Below are positions 26,368-35,889 of a stretch of DNA of 64,000 nucleotides, piece by piece. Location: contig JACCVV010000019.1 in NCBI GenBank assembly GCA_013697955.1, positions 47,919 to 111,918 on the forward strand, written 5' to 3'. The stretch comes from Tatlockia sp. GTDB lineage: Bacteria > Pseudomonadota > Gammaproteobacteria > Legionellales > Legionellaceae. The position numbers and the translations under genes were made by a program. Positions within the stretch are counted from its first letter, which is position 1; every line of letters begins with the position of its first letter. A model generated the notes under the pieces. It saw only the letters and a program-made list of their open reading frames with translations. It was not told the origin of the DNA and searched no databases.

Positions 26368-26907
26368 TTAAAGCTCTCCTATTTTTATATTCTGGGCGCG
26401 ATATTTTTTTAATAAGTTCATCACTTCCCGATGTTGCTCTTCGTTATGAGTTGAGACAGCGATTAAAAAACCGCCTTTTTTTTCTTGTTTAATCTGTTTA
26501 TGATCCCGCGACCTCTTAACTATAAAGGCCATCAAAGAACCAATTAGGGTTCCCGCAATTAACCCTATGGAGCCATAAAGCCAGTTATCAGCATTGGACC
26601 GAACATCACCAATGACAAAAATACTAATGGCAAGGGACAACACTAAGGGAATAGAAAAAGAAAAACCAACTACCCAACCAAAATCGTCATTTAGAAAGGG
26701 TTCTTGCATTGGAGGATTAGTACTTGTCTGAAGCGAAACGGGATTCACGTAAGAAAGGCCATATTCTGATTTCAATTGATCAGAGGAACCTTGAACGCTT
26801 ATATCAGCACGCGCTACAGACTTTGCAATCAATTCATTGACGAGCGTTTCAAGTTTTTCTTCCTGGGGAATGACCGCAGATATGTTTTCTATAGAATTTC
26901 TGTACAT
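26368..26907 (-). CDS. General-stress-type membrane protein with glycine-zipper helices
   Basis: 179 residues. An N-terminal cytoplasmic segment (NISAVIPQEEKLETLVNELI) has the style of YflT/DUF1269-type stress proteins, followed by two membrane helices at about 80-100 and 110-132 with Gly spacing (GSIGLIAGTLIGSLMAF), then a KGGFLIAVSTHNEE segment and a C-terminal helix. Function unknown. Its ribosome site and start codon lie in one arm of a long inverted repeat whose other arm follows the upstream gene's stop. Confidence 0.7.
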   Translation of the reverse strand: MYRNSIENISAVIPQEEKLETLVNELIAKSVARADISVQGSSDQLKSEYGLSYVNPVSLQTSTNPPMQEPFLNDDFGWVVGFSFSIPLVLSLAISIFVIGDVRSNADNWLYGSIGLIAGTLIGSLMAFIVKRSRDHKQIKQEKKGGFLIAVSTHNEEQHREVMNLLKKYRAQNIKIGEL

Positions 26908-26999
26908 TTTCTATACCTTCCATAAGTTATTGTCAAATTGCAATGCTCAATTATAGACTAATTTATTGTGACAATAATGTCAAACAAGGTATAGAAAAT
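26906..26999 (-). promoter_or_regulatory. Nested inverted repeat covering a ribosome site and start codon
   Basis: Outer arms of 14 bp (26906-26919 and 26986-26999) are perfect complements. Inner arms of 9 bp (26927-26935 and 26969-26977) are also perfect, with 7 and 8 bases between the two levels. On the minus strand the last arm contains the AAGG ribosome site and the AU of the start codon of the gene at 26907. The first arm begins three bases after the stop of the upstream yihY-type gene. Confidence 0.65.
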
Positions 27000-27001
27000 T
27001 T

Positions 27002-27838
27002 TTAAGTTTTTTGGTCTTTAAGGGTTAATATTTTAGTTATTTCAGCACCGATGAAAAATATTTGCGCGGTATAATAAACCCAAATTAATAAAACCACCAA
27101 GGATCCCGATGCGCCAAAAGAGGAAGTCACCTTTACCTGGCTTAAGTAAATTCCCAAAATATATTTACCTATTTCGAATAAAATGGTGGTAATCACTGCT
27201 CCGACCCATACATTTTTCCATTCGAGGTCTTTATCAGGTAAAACTTTAAACATCAATCCAAATAAAAGGACATAAATACCAAAAGAGAAGATTTGGGAAA
27301 TTATAATTGCAATGAGTTCGATACCTATATTGCTGGTCATAAAAGAACTTACCGACGTTAAAAAGATTCCAAATACTAAAGAAACGAGTAATAAAAAAAT
27401 TATCGTTAAAACCATAGTAAAGGAAAGAAATCGGCGTCTAATCATATGGAAAAAGCCTGCCTCTTTTTTTGCTTTCACATCCCAAATGGTATTTAAACCG
27501 TTTTGCAATTCGGTAAATACACCTGAGGCACCGAAGAGTAAAACGACTATGCTCACAATCTGAGCAAAAATGGCGGTAGCGGGCTTATTTGCGTTTTTAA
27601 TCATGGTTTGAATTTGTTGCCCGGTGTCTTGACCGACCAAATTACCAATCGCTTCTACAACCTTACCTTGCGCAGCCTCCTCTCCAAGAAATAAACCCGC
27701 AAGAGCAATGAAAAGCAACAATATGGGAGTTAGCGAAAAAATCGTATAATAGGCAAGTGCCGCTGCCAGGCTTGCTAATCTATCTTTAGACCAGGCGGCA
27801 AATACCTGTTTGGAAATGTCCATAAAATTCTTAACCAT
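27002..27838 (-). CDS. YihY/BrkB family inner-membrane protein
   Basis: 278 residues from ATG 27838, preferred over 27856 because AAAGGA precedes it. Six predicted membrane helices. Family signatures: DRLASLAAALAYYTIFSLTP near the N-terminus, the FGASGVFTELQNGLNTIW segment, and PDKDLEWKNVWVGA plus SLVVLLIWVYYTAQIFFIGAE near the C-terminus. Once annotated as ribonuclease BN, the family has no proven nuclease activity; a transport or envelope role is likelier. Confidence 0.92.
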   Translation of the reverse strand: MVKNFMDISKQVFAAWSKDRLASLAAALAYYTIFSLTPILLLFIALAGLFLGEEAAQGKVVEAIGNLVGQDTGQQIQTMIKNANKPATAIFAQIVSIVVLLFGASGVFTELQNGLNTIWDVKAKKEAGFFHMIRRRFLSFTMVLTIIFLLLVSLVFGIFLTSVSSFMTSNIGIELIAIIISQIFSFGIYVLLFGLMFKVLPDKDLEWKNVWVGAVITTILFEIGKYILGIYLSQVKVTSSFGASGSLVVLLIWVYYTAQIFFIGAEITKILTLKDQKT

Positions 27839-27866
27839 TGCAATTCCTTTTAGCATGGCTGTGGAT

Positions 27867-27893
27867 ATGGGTTTTAAATCAATTAAAACCCAT
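27867..27893 (-). terminator. Hairpin between PRC-barrel and yihY-type genes
   Basis: Arms 27867-27877 and 27883-27893 form a perfect 11-bp stem with a five-base loop. It lies 25 bases after the stop of the PRC-barrel gene and upstream of the next minus-strand start, so it may limit read-through. Confidence 0.6.
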
Positions 27894-27917
27894 ATTATTA
27901 CAACCCTTTAGAAACAT

Positions 27918-28253
27918 TTAGAGGTAATATCTATCAACAGTGCTTGGCCAGGTTGCCATGTCAGGCCAATTTTCTTTGGAAAACCCATACTCTTTTTTAA
28001 GTTTATCTTTCTCAACATTAAGGATAAATCCTTCTTCGTCTGCGTCATAACTGATACTTTTCCAGGGGAAGGCAAAATAATCTTCGCCAAAGCCTAAAAA
28101 TCCACCTAAGGTAATGACCACATAGCGAACCTGGCCCGAGACCTTATCAATTACAATCTCTTCGACCCTGCCAAGGTCTTCTCTATCAGTTGATTGAACA
28201 TTTTTTCCAATAACATCAGATGTCCTGACTATATCCTTGGGTAATTTTTCCAT
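27918..28253 (-). CDS. PRC-barrel domain protein
   Basis: 111 residues. The core reads SDVIGKNVQSTDREDLGRVEEIVIDKVSGQVRYVVITLGG followed by a DYFAFPW segment, the PRC-barrel pattern of photosynthetic reaction-centre H subunits and RimM. Stand-alone members are often stress-related. TCTCCT complement upstream gives a strong AGGAGA ribosome site. Confidence 0.88.
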   Translation of the reverse strand: MEKLPKDIVRTSDVIGKNVQSTDREDLGRVEEIVIDKVSGQVRYVVITLGGFLGFGEDYFAFPWKSISYDADEEGFILNVEKDKLKKEYGFSKENWPDMATWPSTVDRYYL

Positions 28254-28641
28254 AATTCTCTCCTGTTATTTATGATTTGGACCCTATTTTTACAAAGGTT
28301 GATTAAAGGATAGACTAATTAGAATTGTTTTATCTTAAATGTATAATTAAGTTGAGTGATATTTATAAAAAAAAATAAGAAGATTTACCCTTTTTTCGGG
28401 GACATGAGGAAATAATTAACTTAAAAGCGTTGCCCCGCGCCTAAAATTCCTATTGATTTGTTTAAACACGTATGCCATTTTAGAAACTTGTCTTTACATC
28501 TAAGATATATTTTAACCTCGGATAACATAATGAAATGATTTTTAGCGTTATTTGCCACTTATTTAGTCATTTTAGCTTATTAATCTTTCACAGAATCTGC
28601 AATATCGTTACCACTTCCGTTCGAGAAGGACAAGGCGATAG
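28254..28641. other. Intergenic region, 388 bases
   Basis: Between the divergent PRC-barrel and HEAT-repeat genes. AT-rich with scattered short hairpins. No small gene with a good ribosome site and no RNA gene seen. AAGG six to seven bases before ATG 28642 serves the HEAT gene. Confidence 0.4.
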
Positions 28642-29781
28642 ATGGATAAATTAATCCTTTTAATAAAGGTTCTCACGATAACGCAGTTTGTCTTAATCAT
28701 TGTTTTTTTGATTTTGGGATATCTGATGAGGCTTTACTATTATTATAGAAAGATAAATCAGGCTAAACGTGCCAAGTGGGTGTTCAAATTGCTTCTTACC
28801 CATTTAAAAAAAAAAGAACCCTTTTCAGAAAAAACGATATCCTATTTTAAAAAATCGATAGATGACGTTTTAAAAAGTTTAACTATTATTCAAAAAAGAA
28901 AGTCCAAAGAAAACTATTTTTTCCACTTCAAAAAACAGTTATCAGATCTGGTCTTAAAACCAGTAGCTAGACAATGGCAAACCTCAAAAATCTGGCATAA
29001 GCGTTATACTGCCACTCTTTGCTATGCTCATGGTTTTGATAAGGATGATGAAAATAACTTAATAGTCTTACTTAATGATCCTTCCGCTTTGATAGCGGTC
29101 AATGTGGCAAAAATCATCATTGAATGTTCTCCAAAGCTTGTTCAAGAAGTTATTACGACCTTTGCAAAGAAACGCCGATTACAACAAACTCTCTTTTTAG
29201 AAAACATTAAGTTTTTCAATCAGAATATTTCCACCCTTGTTTTAGAGCGTCTGGAAAACGAGCAAGTTCTCTATACAAAAATATTTTGTTACCGACTTCT
29301 TAGTGAATTCCCTCAGGAAACCATTTCAAACTGTGTAGGACGCGATTTAAACCATGATTCAATCGACATGAAAATTGCCATTCTAAAATATTTAAAACGC
29401 TGCAAAGGGTCTGAGCGAAATGAACTAATCTATGGTTTAGCGGTTGATCCTTCCTGGGAAATCAGAGCAGCAGCCGCAAAGGTGCTTGGTGACATCAATA
29501 CTGATACCAGTCTTGAAATTTTAACTTCGTTTCTAGTTTCAAAAGATTGGTGGGTTCGTCGTAACGCTGCATATTCCTTGTATCTCTTAGGTGAAAAGGG
29601 AATTGCTGTTTTAAAAGATCAATCGCCAAAGAAAGACAAATTCGCTTATGAAACCGCCCTTTCTATCCTTATTGAAAAAGATAAATTTGTTTACCAAACC
29701 GCTCTGGCTATGGTGCAAGGCACTGACAAGATGGCGGATGAACCTGCATCAACTGTCCTTAAAGAAAAGGATAATTCATGA
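28642..29781 (+). CDS. Membrane-anchored HEAT-repeat protein
   Basis: 379 residues. One N-terminal membrane helix (about 8-31) is followed by a basic loop and a helical body. HEAT units are clearest at about 270-330, where DPSWEIRAAAAKVLGDI and KDWWVRRNAAYSLYLLG appear. The last four bases overlap the start of the glycosyltransferase gene (ATGA), so the two are translationally coupled and likely form a membrane complex in which the HEAT protein is a scaffold. I know of similar HEAT plus family 2 glycosyltransferase pairs but not their product. Confidence 0.82.
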   Translation: MDKLILLIKVLTITQFVLIIVFLILGYLMRLYYYYRKINQAKRAKWVFKLLLTHLKKKEPFSEKTISYFKKSIDDVLKSLTIIQKRKSKENYFFHFKKQLSDLVLKPVARQWQTSKIWHKRYTATLCYAHGFDKDDENNLIVLLNDPSALIAVNVAKIIIECSPKLVQEVITTFAKKRRLQQTLFLENIKFFNQNISTLVLERLENEQVLYTKIFCYRLLSEFPQETISNCVGRDLNHDSIDMKIAILKYLKRCKGSERNELIYGLAVDPSWEIRAAAAKVLGDINTDTSLEILTSFLVSKDWWVRRNAAYSLYLLGEKGIAVLKDQSPKKDKFAYETALSILIEKDKFVYQTALAMVQGTDKMADEPASTVLKEKDNS

Positions 29782-31163
29782 TATTTACCATTATTTCTAC
29801 AATTACCTTCACAATCCTTGCCTATTATATTTTACTAACGGTTTGGTGCCTGATTCTCATGATTTCTGCCTTTCCTCAGGTTTTAAAAAAATTCAATCAG
29901 GAAAACTATGGAAATGCCAATGAACGAATCAATGAAAATTGCTTCGTGCCTATTACAGTCATTACTCCTTTCTATAATGAAGAAAAAGAAATTCTTAACC
30001 TGATTTATAGTGTTCAAAACAGTGATTATAAAAATATTAAACACATTTTGGTTAATGATGGATCAACAAATGATGGGATCGAGCTCCTAAAAAAGGAATT
30101 ACAGCTTTATGAAGTTCCTGTCGCAATTAAACAAACCATAAAAACAGAGAAAATATTACGTTGTTATAAATCAAAACGCTTTGAAAATATAACACTGATT
30201 GATAAGGCACATAGTCCATATAATTGCGGAGCTGACTCCATTAATGCTGGTATAAATGCCTGCAATACGCCTATCCTAGCGACAATTGATGCTGACACAG
30301 TAATCAAACCAGAAGCCTTGACTCGACTCTTATTTACCATGCTTGCAACTCCTCATTGTGTTTTAGTTAGCGGCTCTGTTTATGTTATTAATGACAATAT
30401 CGTTGAAGATGGAAAAATGAGGACTACCCAATTTCCCCGACATTTTATCGGCGGCATGCAGGCTGTAGAATATTTACGTGCGTTTTTGTATGGGCGTGCT
30501 GGCTTAAATAGATTAGGCGGCGCTCTTTGCTATTCAGGAACCTTTAGTCTTTTTGAAACCGCGATGTTGCGCGAAATTCATGGGTTTGACCGAACTTGCT
30601 TTTCTTATGATGCGGAAATAACTACTAAAATCCATCATTATATGCGTAAAAATAAATATCCTTACACTGTTAGCCACTCTCCCAACTCCTTTTGCTGGAC
30701 TGACACCCCTAATACTTTAAAAAGTTATTGGAAGCAACGTTCAGCCTGGCAACGTGGGATGCTGCGTCAGACTTCAGAATATATAAATATGTTTTTTAAT
30801 CCACGGTTTGGAATTGTCGGATTAATCACTTTCCCTTCTTATGTTCTTTTCGAAGTCTTTAGTCCGGTAGTTGAGTTCATTTCCTTTATTTTGTTTCCCA
30901 TATCTCTATTTCTAGGGGTATTTGACTTCGAGATTTTCCTCTGGTTTTTTCTTTTCGCTTGGGGTTTTGTGGGCCTTACCTCGGTAGCGATGCTTTTTCT
31001 AAACCAGATCAGTTTTAATAAGTACAACAAAAGAGGGGATGCCTTCAGAATATTGTTTCTTATTACTATTGAAATGTTTGGTTTTCGGCAGTTAAGAGCT
31101 TTATGCTGCACAGTGGGCACCTTCAAATATGTAGTTAATCGGCTTAAAGGCAAACCATTATGA
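29778..31163 (+). CDS. Membrane glycosyltransferase, family 2
   Basis: 461 residues. An N-terminal membrane helix, then VITPFYNEEKEI with LVNDGSTNDG (nucleotide binding), IDADTV (DxD-type metal site, near 170), FSYDAEITTKI (catalytic Asp region) and KQRSAWQRG near 320 (the QxxRW-type motif of processive synthases). Three or four C-terminal membrane helices follow. This architecture fits enzymes that make and extrude beta-linked polysaccharides, such as cellulose, hyaluronan or poly-N-acetylglucosamine. No BcsB or PgaA-type partner is in the window; the HEAT gene is the coupled partner. Confidence 0.88.
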   Translation: MIFTIISTITFTILAYYILLTVWCLILMISAFPQVLKKFNQENYGNANERINENCFVPITVITPFYNEEKEILNLIYSVQNSDYKNIKHILVNDGSTNDGIELLKKELQLYEVPVAIKQTIKTEKILRCYKSKRFENITLIDKAHSPYNCGADSINAGINACNTPILATIDADTVIKPEALTRLLFTMLATPHCVLVSGSVYVINDNIVEDGKMRTTQFPRHFIGGMQAVEYLRAFLYGRAGLNRLGGALCYSGTFSLFETAMLREIHGFDRTCFSYDAEITTKIHHYMRKNKYPYTVSHSPNSFCWTDTPNTLKSYWKQRSAWQRGMLRQTSEYINMFFNPRFGIVGLITFPSYVLFEVFSPVVEFISFILFPISLFLGVFDFEIFLWFFLFAWGFVGLTSVAMLFLNQISFNKYNKRGDAFRILFLITIEMFGFRQLRALCCTVGTFKYVVNRLKGKPL

Positions 31164-31261
31164 ATGTAACTTTATTTGCAAAGTACTTGTCACACCTTAT
31201 TTGACAGACAATTTCCCCAATGATTTAATAAAAACTATCTTGTCTGCTTGGAATTTTAAAG

Positions 31262-32350
31262 ATGAACCATTTAAGACTACTTAAAGGAACAATTATTGCC
31301 CTTGTACTCCTATTTATCGGATTTCGGCTCTATTTGCCCACGCTACTTATTCAATATGCCGAAAATAGAATTAATCGCATTCCTGAATACCGAGTGAAAA
31401 TAAAAGACATCGATGTCAATCTAATTCGCGGAAGTTACACAATTAAGCAAATTGCTTTAAACAAAATGGAAAAAAATATCCCAGTTCCCTTTTTTGAAGC
31501 TAACGAATTACGCTTTTCTATTCATTGGAGGGCCTTGTTGCATGGAGCGATTGTGGCCGAAATTCATGCTCAAAATCCGGTGTTAAATTTTGTTATTGAA
31601 CCGAATAAACAAAATGAACAACTTGCAATTGATAAGGAATGGGAGCAAGCAGTTAAATCATTGTTTCCACTTAATATTAACAAGGTTACTATTAATAATG
31701 GAAAAATTGCACTCCACAGTTTTCGAGGCAAACCCCCTTTTGACCTTCAATTGGCTCAGATTGATTTTCATCTGGATAACTTACGTAAAGTTTCCGGATC
31801 TGAAAGTTTATATTCCACTTTCGAGGGACAAGGAACTATGAATCAAGGGGCTTTTTCGATTTCAGGACGAGTTGATCCCTTTGCAAAACAACCCACTTTT
31901 TTATTACATAGCACACTTAAATCCATGAAAATTAAAGGCGCTAATGATTTTCTGCGCCATTTTATCTTCACTGATGTTGCAGCCGGTGAATTTAGTATCT
32001 ATTGTGAGATAGCTGCCAAGCAAGGAAAGATCAAAGGCTACGCCAAACCTTTAATTAAGCACCTTAAAATACTAAATCCTGATGAAAAAACAAAATCACC
32101 CATTGAGTTTTTATACAAAGGAGTTCTGGAAATTGGCTCAAAAATCTTGACTAATCATGAAAAAAAGACCATCGCAACTAAGGTGAAGATCGAAGGGGAA
32201 ATAGACGATCCAGATACCTCCGCTCTTTCAATAATTGGCTATCTGTTAAGAAATGCCTTTATTCAAGCCTTATTACCTCAACTGGATCATTCTATTGAAC
32301 TATCTGATATAAATTATAAAAAATCGCATCTTATTAGGGGTAAAGGTTAG
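31262..32350 (+). CDS. DUF748/AsmA-like envelope protein
   Basis: 362 residues with an N-terminal membrane anchor (about 8-26) then a beta-rich periplasmic body. INRIPEYRVKIKDIDVNLIRGSY, LRFSIHWRALLHGAIVAEI and the ISGRVDPFA segment are DUF748-like. Such proteins resemble AsmA/TamB-type lipid bridges in the cell envelope. It lies 98 bases after the glycosyltransferase on the same strand. Confidence 0.8.
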   Translation: MNHLRLLKGTIIALVLLFIGFRLYLPTLLIQYAENRINRIPEYRVKIKDIDVNLIRGSYTIKQIALNKMEKNIPVPFFEANELRFSIHWRALLHGAIVAEIHAQNPVLNFVIEPNKQNEQLAIDKEWEQAVKSLFPLNINKVTINNGKIALHSFRGKPPFDLQLAQIDFHLDNLRKVSGSESLYSTFEGQGTMNQGAFSISGRVDPFAKQPTFLLHSTLKSMKIKGANDFLRHFIFTDVAAGEFSIYCEIAAKQGKIKGYAKPLIKHLKILNPDEKTKSPIEFLYKGVLEIGSKILTNHEKKTIATKVKIEGEIDDPDTSALSIIGYLLRNAFIQALLPQLDHSIELSDINYKKSHLIRGKG

Positions 32351-32431
32351 CTTAAAATGTCTTTTATTTGACCAATTTCAATATAGAAATTATGCTTAAG
32401 GTGAATCCTTTTCTTACAATTGGGAGAAAAC

Positions 32432-32566
32432 ATGGATAAAAACAAAAAAGATAAGAAATTAACGAAAGAAAAAAACACAGAACAAGAAAAAAAAGAAAAT
32501 GATAAAGAACTCGATAAAGCCTTAAAAGAGACCTTTCCAGCAAGTGACAGTGTTACGAAGTATTAA
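32432..32566 (+). CDS. 44-aa Lys/Glu-rich protein with TFPASD motif
   Basis: ATG 32432 follows GGGAG at 32422-32426. The first 28 residues are almost all Lys, Glu, Asp, Asn and Thr; the end reads ALKETFPASDSVTKY. The ALxETFPASD ending is shared by many very small bacterial proteins of unknown function, which supports this as a real gene despite its size. Probably soluble and disordered. Confidence 0.75.
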   Translation: MDKNKKDKKLTKEKNTEQEKKENDKELDKALKETFPASDSVTKY

Positions 32567-32973
32567 ACTCTAATTTAAGGCCTAAGATAAAGTTGCGATT
32601 TGTTCAATCCTTCAACTATTGTAATATTCAAGTAATAAACGTATTAAAGATAGAACAAAATCCTAATTTTTCTAAGCTTTTTTTATTTATAGGCAATTTG
32701 CAGCTATTTTCGACTTTCGGAAAAGAGGGTTCTGCTAAATTTGCACAACCTCTAAAAAAACATTAGTTCGAGAAAGCCCGTCAACCATCCATCATATAAT
32801 TGTTAAAATTAGTTAAAGAAATTATTTTTCGGCTGATTCATTCATATTCCCCTTCTGAATTCAGATTCCAAGACCCAACTCGGTATATAAATTTAAGCCT
32901 TCGCTATGGTATTATCCGCATCCATTTAAGGAACATTTTTAAATTAAGCAAATGGAATTATCTAACTAAAATT
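32567..32973. other. Intergenic region, about 400 bases
   Basis: Before the deacetylase gene. An in-frame TTG at 32800 exists but the stretch to 32973 codes for a non-conserved basic sequence ahead of the signal peptide, so I treat it as non-coding. A GAGGGTT/AACCTC inverted repeat lies near 32725-32755. Nothing else seen. Confidence 0.4.
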
Positions 32974-33819
32974 ATGAGAACTACTTTGTTTAAACACTCT
33001 TTTCTTTTTTTACTTCTTTTTCAAATGCTTTTTTCAAGCAACTCATTTGCAAATCGCGAACTCGCTATAACTATTGACGATTTGCCTTTCGTTGGTGCAT
33101 CTAAAAATTTTCATTTAGATATGATTTTAAATACAATCAAAACCAATGAGGTGCCGGCTACTGGCTTCATTATTGCTGGTCAAGTGGAACCTCGAAATTG
33201 GGAAATGCTGCAAAAATTTCGTGAAGCCGGTATTGGTTTGGGAAATCATACCTTCTCACATCGTAATTTGAATATGGTGAATAGCGATACTTATATTCAG
33301 GAAATTGAAGAGGCTGACCGAATTTTGAAGCCGGTTTTAAGCAAACCAAAATATTTTCGATTCCCTTATTTAGCAATGAGTAAGGGTGAAAAAAAAACAA
33401 AGATTCTCGATTTTCTAGCCTCTAAACATTATCGGATTGCACCCATTACCATAGACTCAAAAGATTTTATCTTTAATCAATTATTAATGGCTGTTCCCGA
33501 AAAACAGCGCCGCGATTTTCTTAAGGTCTTAAAACCCTGTTATCTTAATTTCATATGGCAGCAAACACTAATCGCAGAAGAGATTAGTCGTTCAGCCCGA
33601 AAACCGGATCGAGCGCAGATATTACTAATTCACGCTAATCTGTTAAATGCCTATGTTCTGGGCGATATTATTAACCTTTATAAACAAAATAATTATAATT
33701 TTGTAAGTTTAAACGACGCCTTGGAAACGAAAAAGCCACGAGAAACCCCCAAGGCCTATGTAAGAGCTGATGAATTTCCAGGTTCATCGATTATTGATGA
33801 ATTTATTGATTGGGACTAA
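32974..33819 (+). CDS. Secreted polysaccharide deacetylase (CE4 family)
   Basis: 281 residues from ATG 32974. The signal peptide is residues 1-26, ending NSFA. The CE4 motifs are in order: TIDD (metal and base Asp), HTFSH (metal His pair), RFPY (catalytic Arg region), DSKDF and LLIHAN. The NodB fold therefore looks catalytically complete. Substrate is probably an N-acetylated glycan such as peptidoglycan or a poly-GlcNAc-type polymer. Sharing a strand with the glycosyltransferase 1.8 kb upstream suggests, without proof, that it trims that polymer. It converges on the kinase gene with three bases between stops. Confidence 0.88.
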   Translation: MRTTLFKHSFLFLLLFQMLFSSNSFANRELAITIDDLPFVGASKNFHLDMILNTIKTNEVPATGFIIAGQVEPRNWEMLQKFREAGIGLGNHTFSHRNLNMVNSDTYIQEIEEADRILKPVLSKPKYFRFPYLAMSKGEKKTKILDFLASKHYRIAPITIDSKDFIFNQLLMAVPEKQRRDFLKVLKPCYLNFIWQQTLIAEEISRSARKPDRAQILLIHANLLNAYVLGDIINLYKQNNYNFVSLNDALETKKPRETPKAYVRADEFPGSSIIDEFIDWD

Positions 33820-33822
33820 TTT

Positions 33823-35889
33823 TTAAGCTTCTGATTTTTGCACGTTATTCTCATCTGGAAGCCCTTCTTCCGCCTGATTAGCTAGCCAATCGCTTACATA
33901 GACCTTCGTTTCACCCACAACCCGAATTAACTGCAGATAAAGCTCATCGAGCAATACCAAATGGCCTGCTTCGTGATATCGCTCCAGATATTGACAGGCA
34001 TATTGCATTCTTATTGTGCTGCAATAAAGCGCTCCAGATTTCATTTTATGGGCTATGTTTTCAATTTCTTCCCAATTTTTATCAATATAGGCCTGCTTTA
34101 TATGAGCTTCATCTTCTGGAATCGCTTGGTAAATCATTAATTCTAATAAATCTTTCAATAGGGTTTTATTACCAAAATTTTTAATACCGACTTCGGTATT
34201 TAGTAAGGGATATTTGTCCAGTTCAAATAATTGTTCTTCATTCTCTGGTAAGTCACGACCTAAAATTCCTTTGCTTTCGCTAACTATTTCAGCTTCATCC
34301 TGCAAAAGAAATTGCTGAACAAGATCTTGCATAGTGGAAAAATAGATTGGTTTATTAATTACTTTATTCATCCCGATTAGCAAACATTGCTGCTCCACTT
34401 CCGATAAAATTTGGGCGGTAAAACCAACAATAGGTACTTGTTTTTTAGCTAAAGAAAGTTCCCATTCGCGAATAAATTGAGTCAATTCCTTGCCCGAAAT
34501 ACCGGGCAAACCTACATCGGTAATAATTAAATCAAAGTTCCTGGATTTTATTAAATCTAAAGCTGACTCACCATCAGCAGCAGCAGTATATGAGCAACCT
34601 GTTTGTTTGATAAAAGTTTCAGCAATCCTTAAGGCAATGAGGTTGTCTTCAACGATTAAAATATGGGGGATTTTACGGGATTTTTGTAGTAAAAATTCTG
34701 GCTTTTCGATGCAAGGTATTAGAGTATCTTTTTGCTTTAGTTTTTGCTCTTTTGCAATCGTAAATGAAAGCGTAAATTTAAAAACGGTACCGCCGCCTAT
34801 TCTGGAAGCCAAGGTTAATTCACCACCTAAAAGTTCAGTATATTTTTGAGCAATATGTAAGCCGACGCCATGGCCGCCTTGGCCTCCTTTATAGGAAGGA
34901 CTTATACAATAAAAGCGGTCAAAGACTTTGTTTTGAAGCTTTTCCGGAATTCCTATACCAGTATCTTCAATGCTGAACTCAATTTGAATACGACCCTCTT
35001 CTTCGGCAATTTTTTTCATTAAAATGCCGACGTGACCTTTTTTAGTAAATTTAATTGCATTACCCAAAATATTTAAAATAATTCGGTGTAATTTGATGCG
35101 ATCGCCAATGATAAAATTAGGAATTTTGGCATCGATTTCACGATAAAAATCCAGTTTTTTTAGCTTAATTGTTGGTAATTCCAGCTGCACAATATCTTCA
35201 ATACTTTGACGAATATTGAAAGGTTCAATGACTATATCCGTATCTTTAACGTTATCAGCAGAAACTACATCAAGTACGCCGTTTAATAGGTCTAATAATT
35301 GTTCCCCACTTTCATTAATCCAACGCGCATACTGTCTTTCTTCTGCAGATTTTGCATTATCTTCTAATAATTTTGACATACCAATAATGCCGCTAATGGG
35401 TGTGCGAATATCATGGCTCATATTGGCAATAAATTCGGTCTTCGCGTGATTCGCTATTTCTGCTTTATTTTTGGCATTTTTTAAAGAAATTTCTATTTTT
35501 TTCCGTTCAGTTATGTCGTGATAAATACCTAAAATTCCAACGACTTCACCGCTTTGGGAAAAAAGAGGTATTTTGGAAGTTAATAATATAATTTCCTTGC
35601 CATCGGCCAGGGTTTGTGGCTCTTCAATATTTAATTTGGCATTTTTATTTTTTAAAATGCATTGATCATCTTTCCGGTAAAGCTCAGCCTGCGCCTCTCC
35701 CCAAGGCATGTCAAAATCGGTTTTTCCTACAATTTCTTGGGGACTGGTTAAACCGGCTAAATTTGAAAAAAATTTATTACAACCGAGGTAAATAGATGAG
35801 GTGTTTTTCCAAAAAATGGCAGCGGGTAATTGATCAACAAGGTCTCGCAGAAATTTAAGTTCACTCCAGTAAGCGTCTTCATTAATCAT
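33823..35889 (-). CDS. Hybrid sensor histidine kinase (PAS-HisKA-HATPase-REC-HPt)
   Basis: 688 residues from ATG 35889 (GAGAA upstream); the frame continues to 36012 but adds a non-conserved N-terminus. Domains: PAS about 15-130, HisKA with FIANMSHDIRTPISG, ATPase with ILNILGNAIKFT, DTGIGIPE and GVGLHIAQKY, receiver with ILIVEDN and phospho-acceptor Asp in IITDVGLPG, and a C-terminal HPt with AHKMKSGALYCS (phospho-His). There is no membrane helix, so it is a cytosolic phosphorelay sensor of the ArcB/BarA type. No dedicated response regulator is adjacent. Confidence 0.92.
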   Translation of the reverse strand: MINEDAYWSELKFLRDLVDQLPAAIFWKNTSSIYLGCNKFFSNLAGLTSPQEIVGKTDFDMPWGEAQAELYRKDDQCILKNKNAKLNIEEPQTLADGKEIILLTSKIPLFSQSGEVVGILGIYHDITERKKIEISLKNAKNKAEIANHAKTEFIANMSHDIRTPISGIIGMSKLLEDNAKSAEERQYARWINESGEQLLDLLNGVLDVVSADNVKDTDIVIEPFNIRQSIEDIVQLELPTIKLKKLDFYREIDAKIPNFIIGDRIKLHRIILNILGNAIKFTKKGHVGILMKKIAEEEGRIQIEFSIEDTGIGIPEKLQNKVFDRFYCISPSYKGGQGGHGVGLHIAQKYTELLGGELTLASRIGGGTVFKFTLSFTIAKEQKLKQKDTLIPCIEKPEFLLQKSRKIPHILIVEDNLIALRIAETFIKQTGCSYTAAADGESALDLIKSRNFDLIITDVGLPGISGKELTQFIREWELSLAKKQVPIVGFTAQILSEVEQQCLLIGMNKVINKPIYFSTMQDLVQQFLLQDEAEIVSESKGILGRDLPENEEQLFELDKYPLLNTEVGIKNFGNKTLLKDLLELMIYQAIPEDEAHIKQAYIDKNWEEIENIAHKMKSGALYCSTIRMQYACQYLERYHEAGHLVLLDELYLQLIRVVGETKVYVSDWLANQAEEGLPDENNVQKSEA

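Noticed and set aside
32800..32973. N-terminal extension of the deacetylase from TTG
   Set aside because: It would place 58 basic residues before a good signal peptide.
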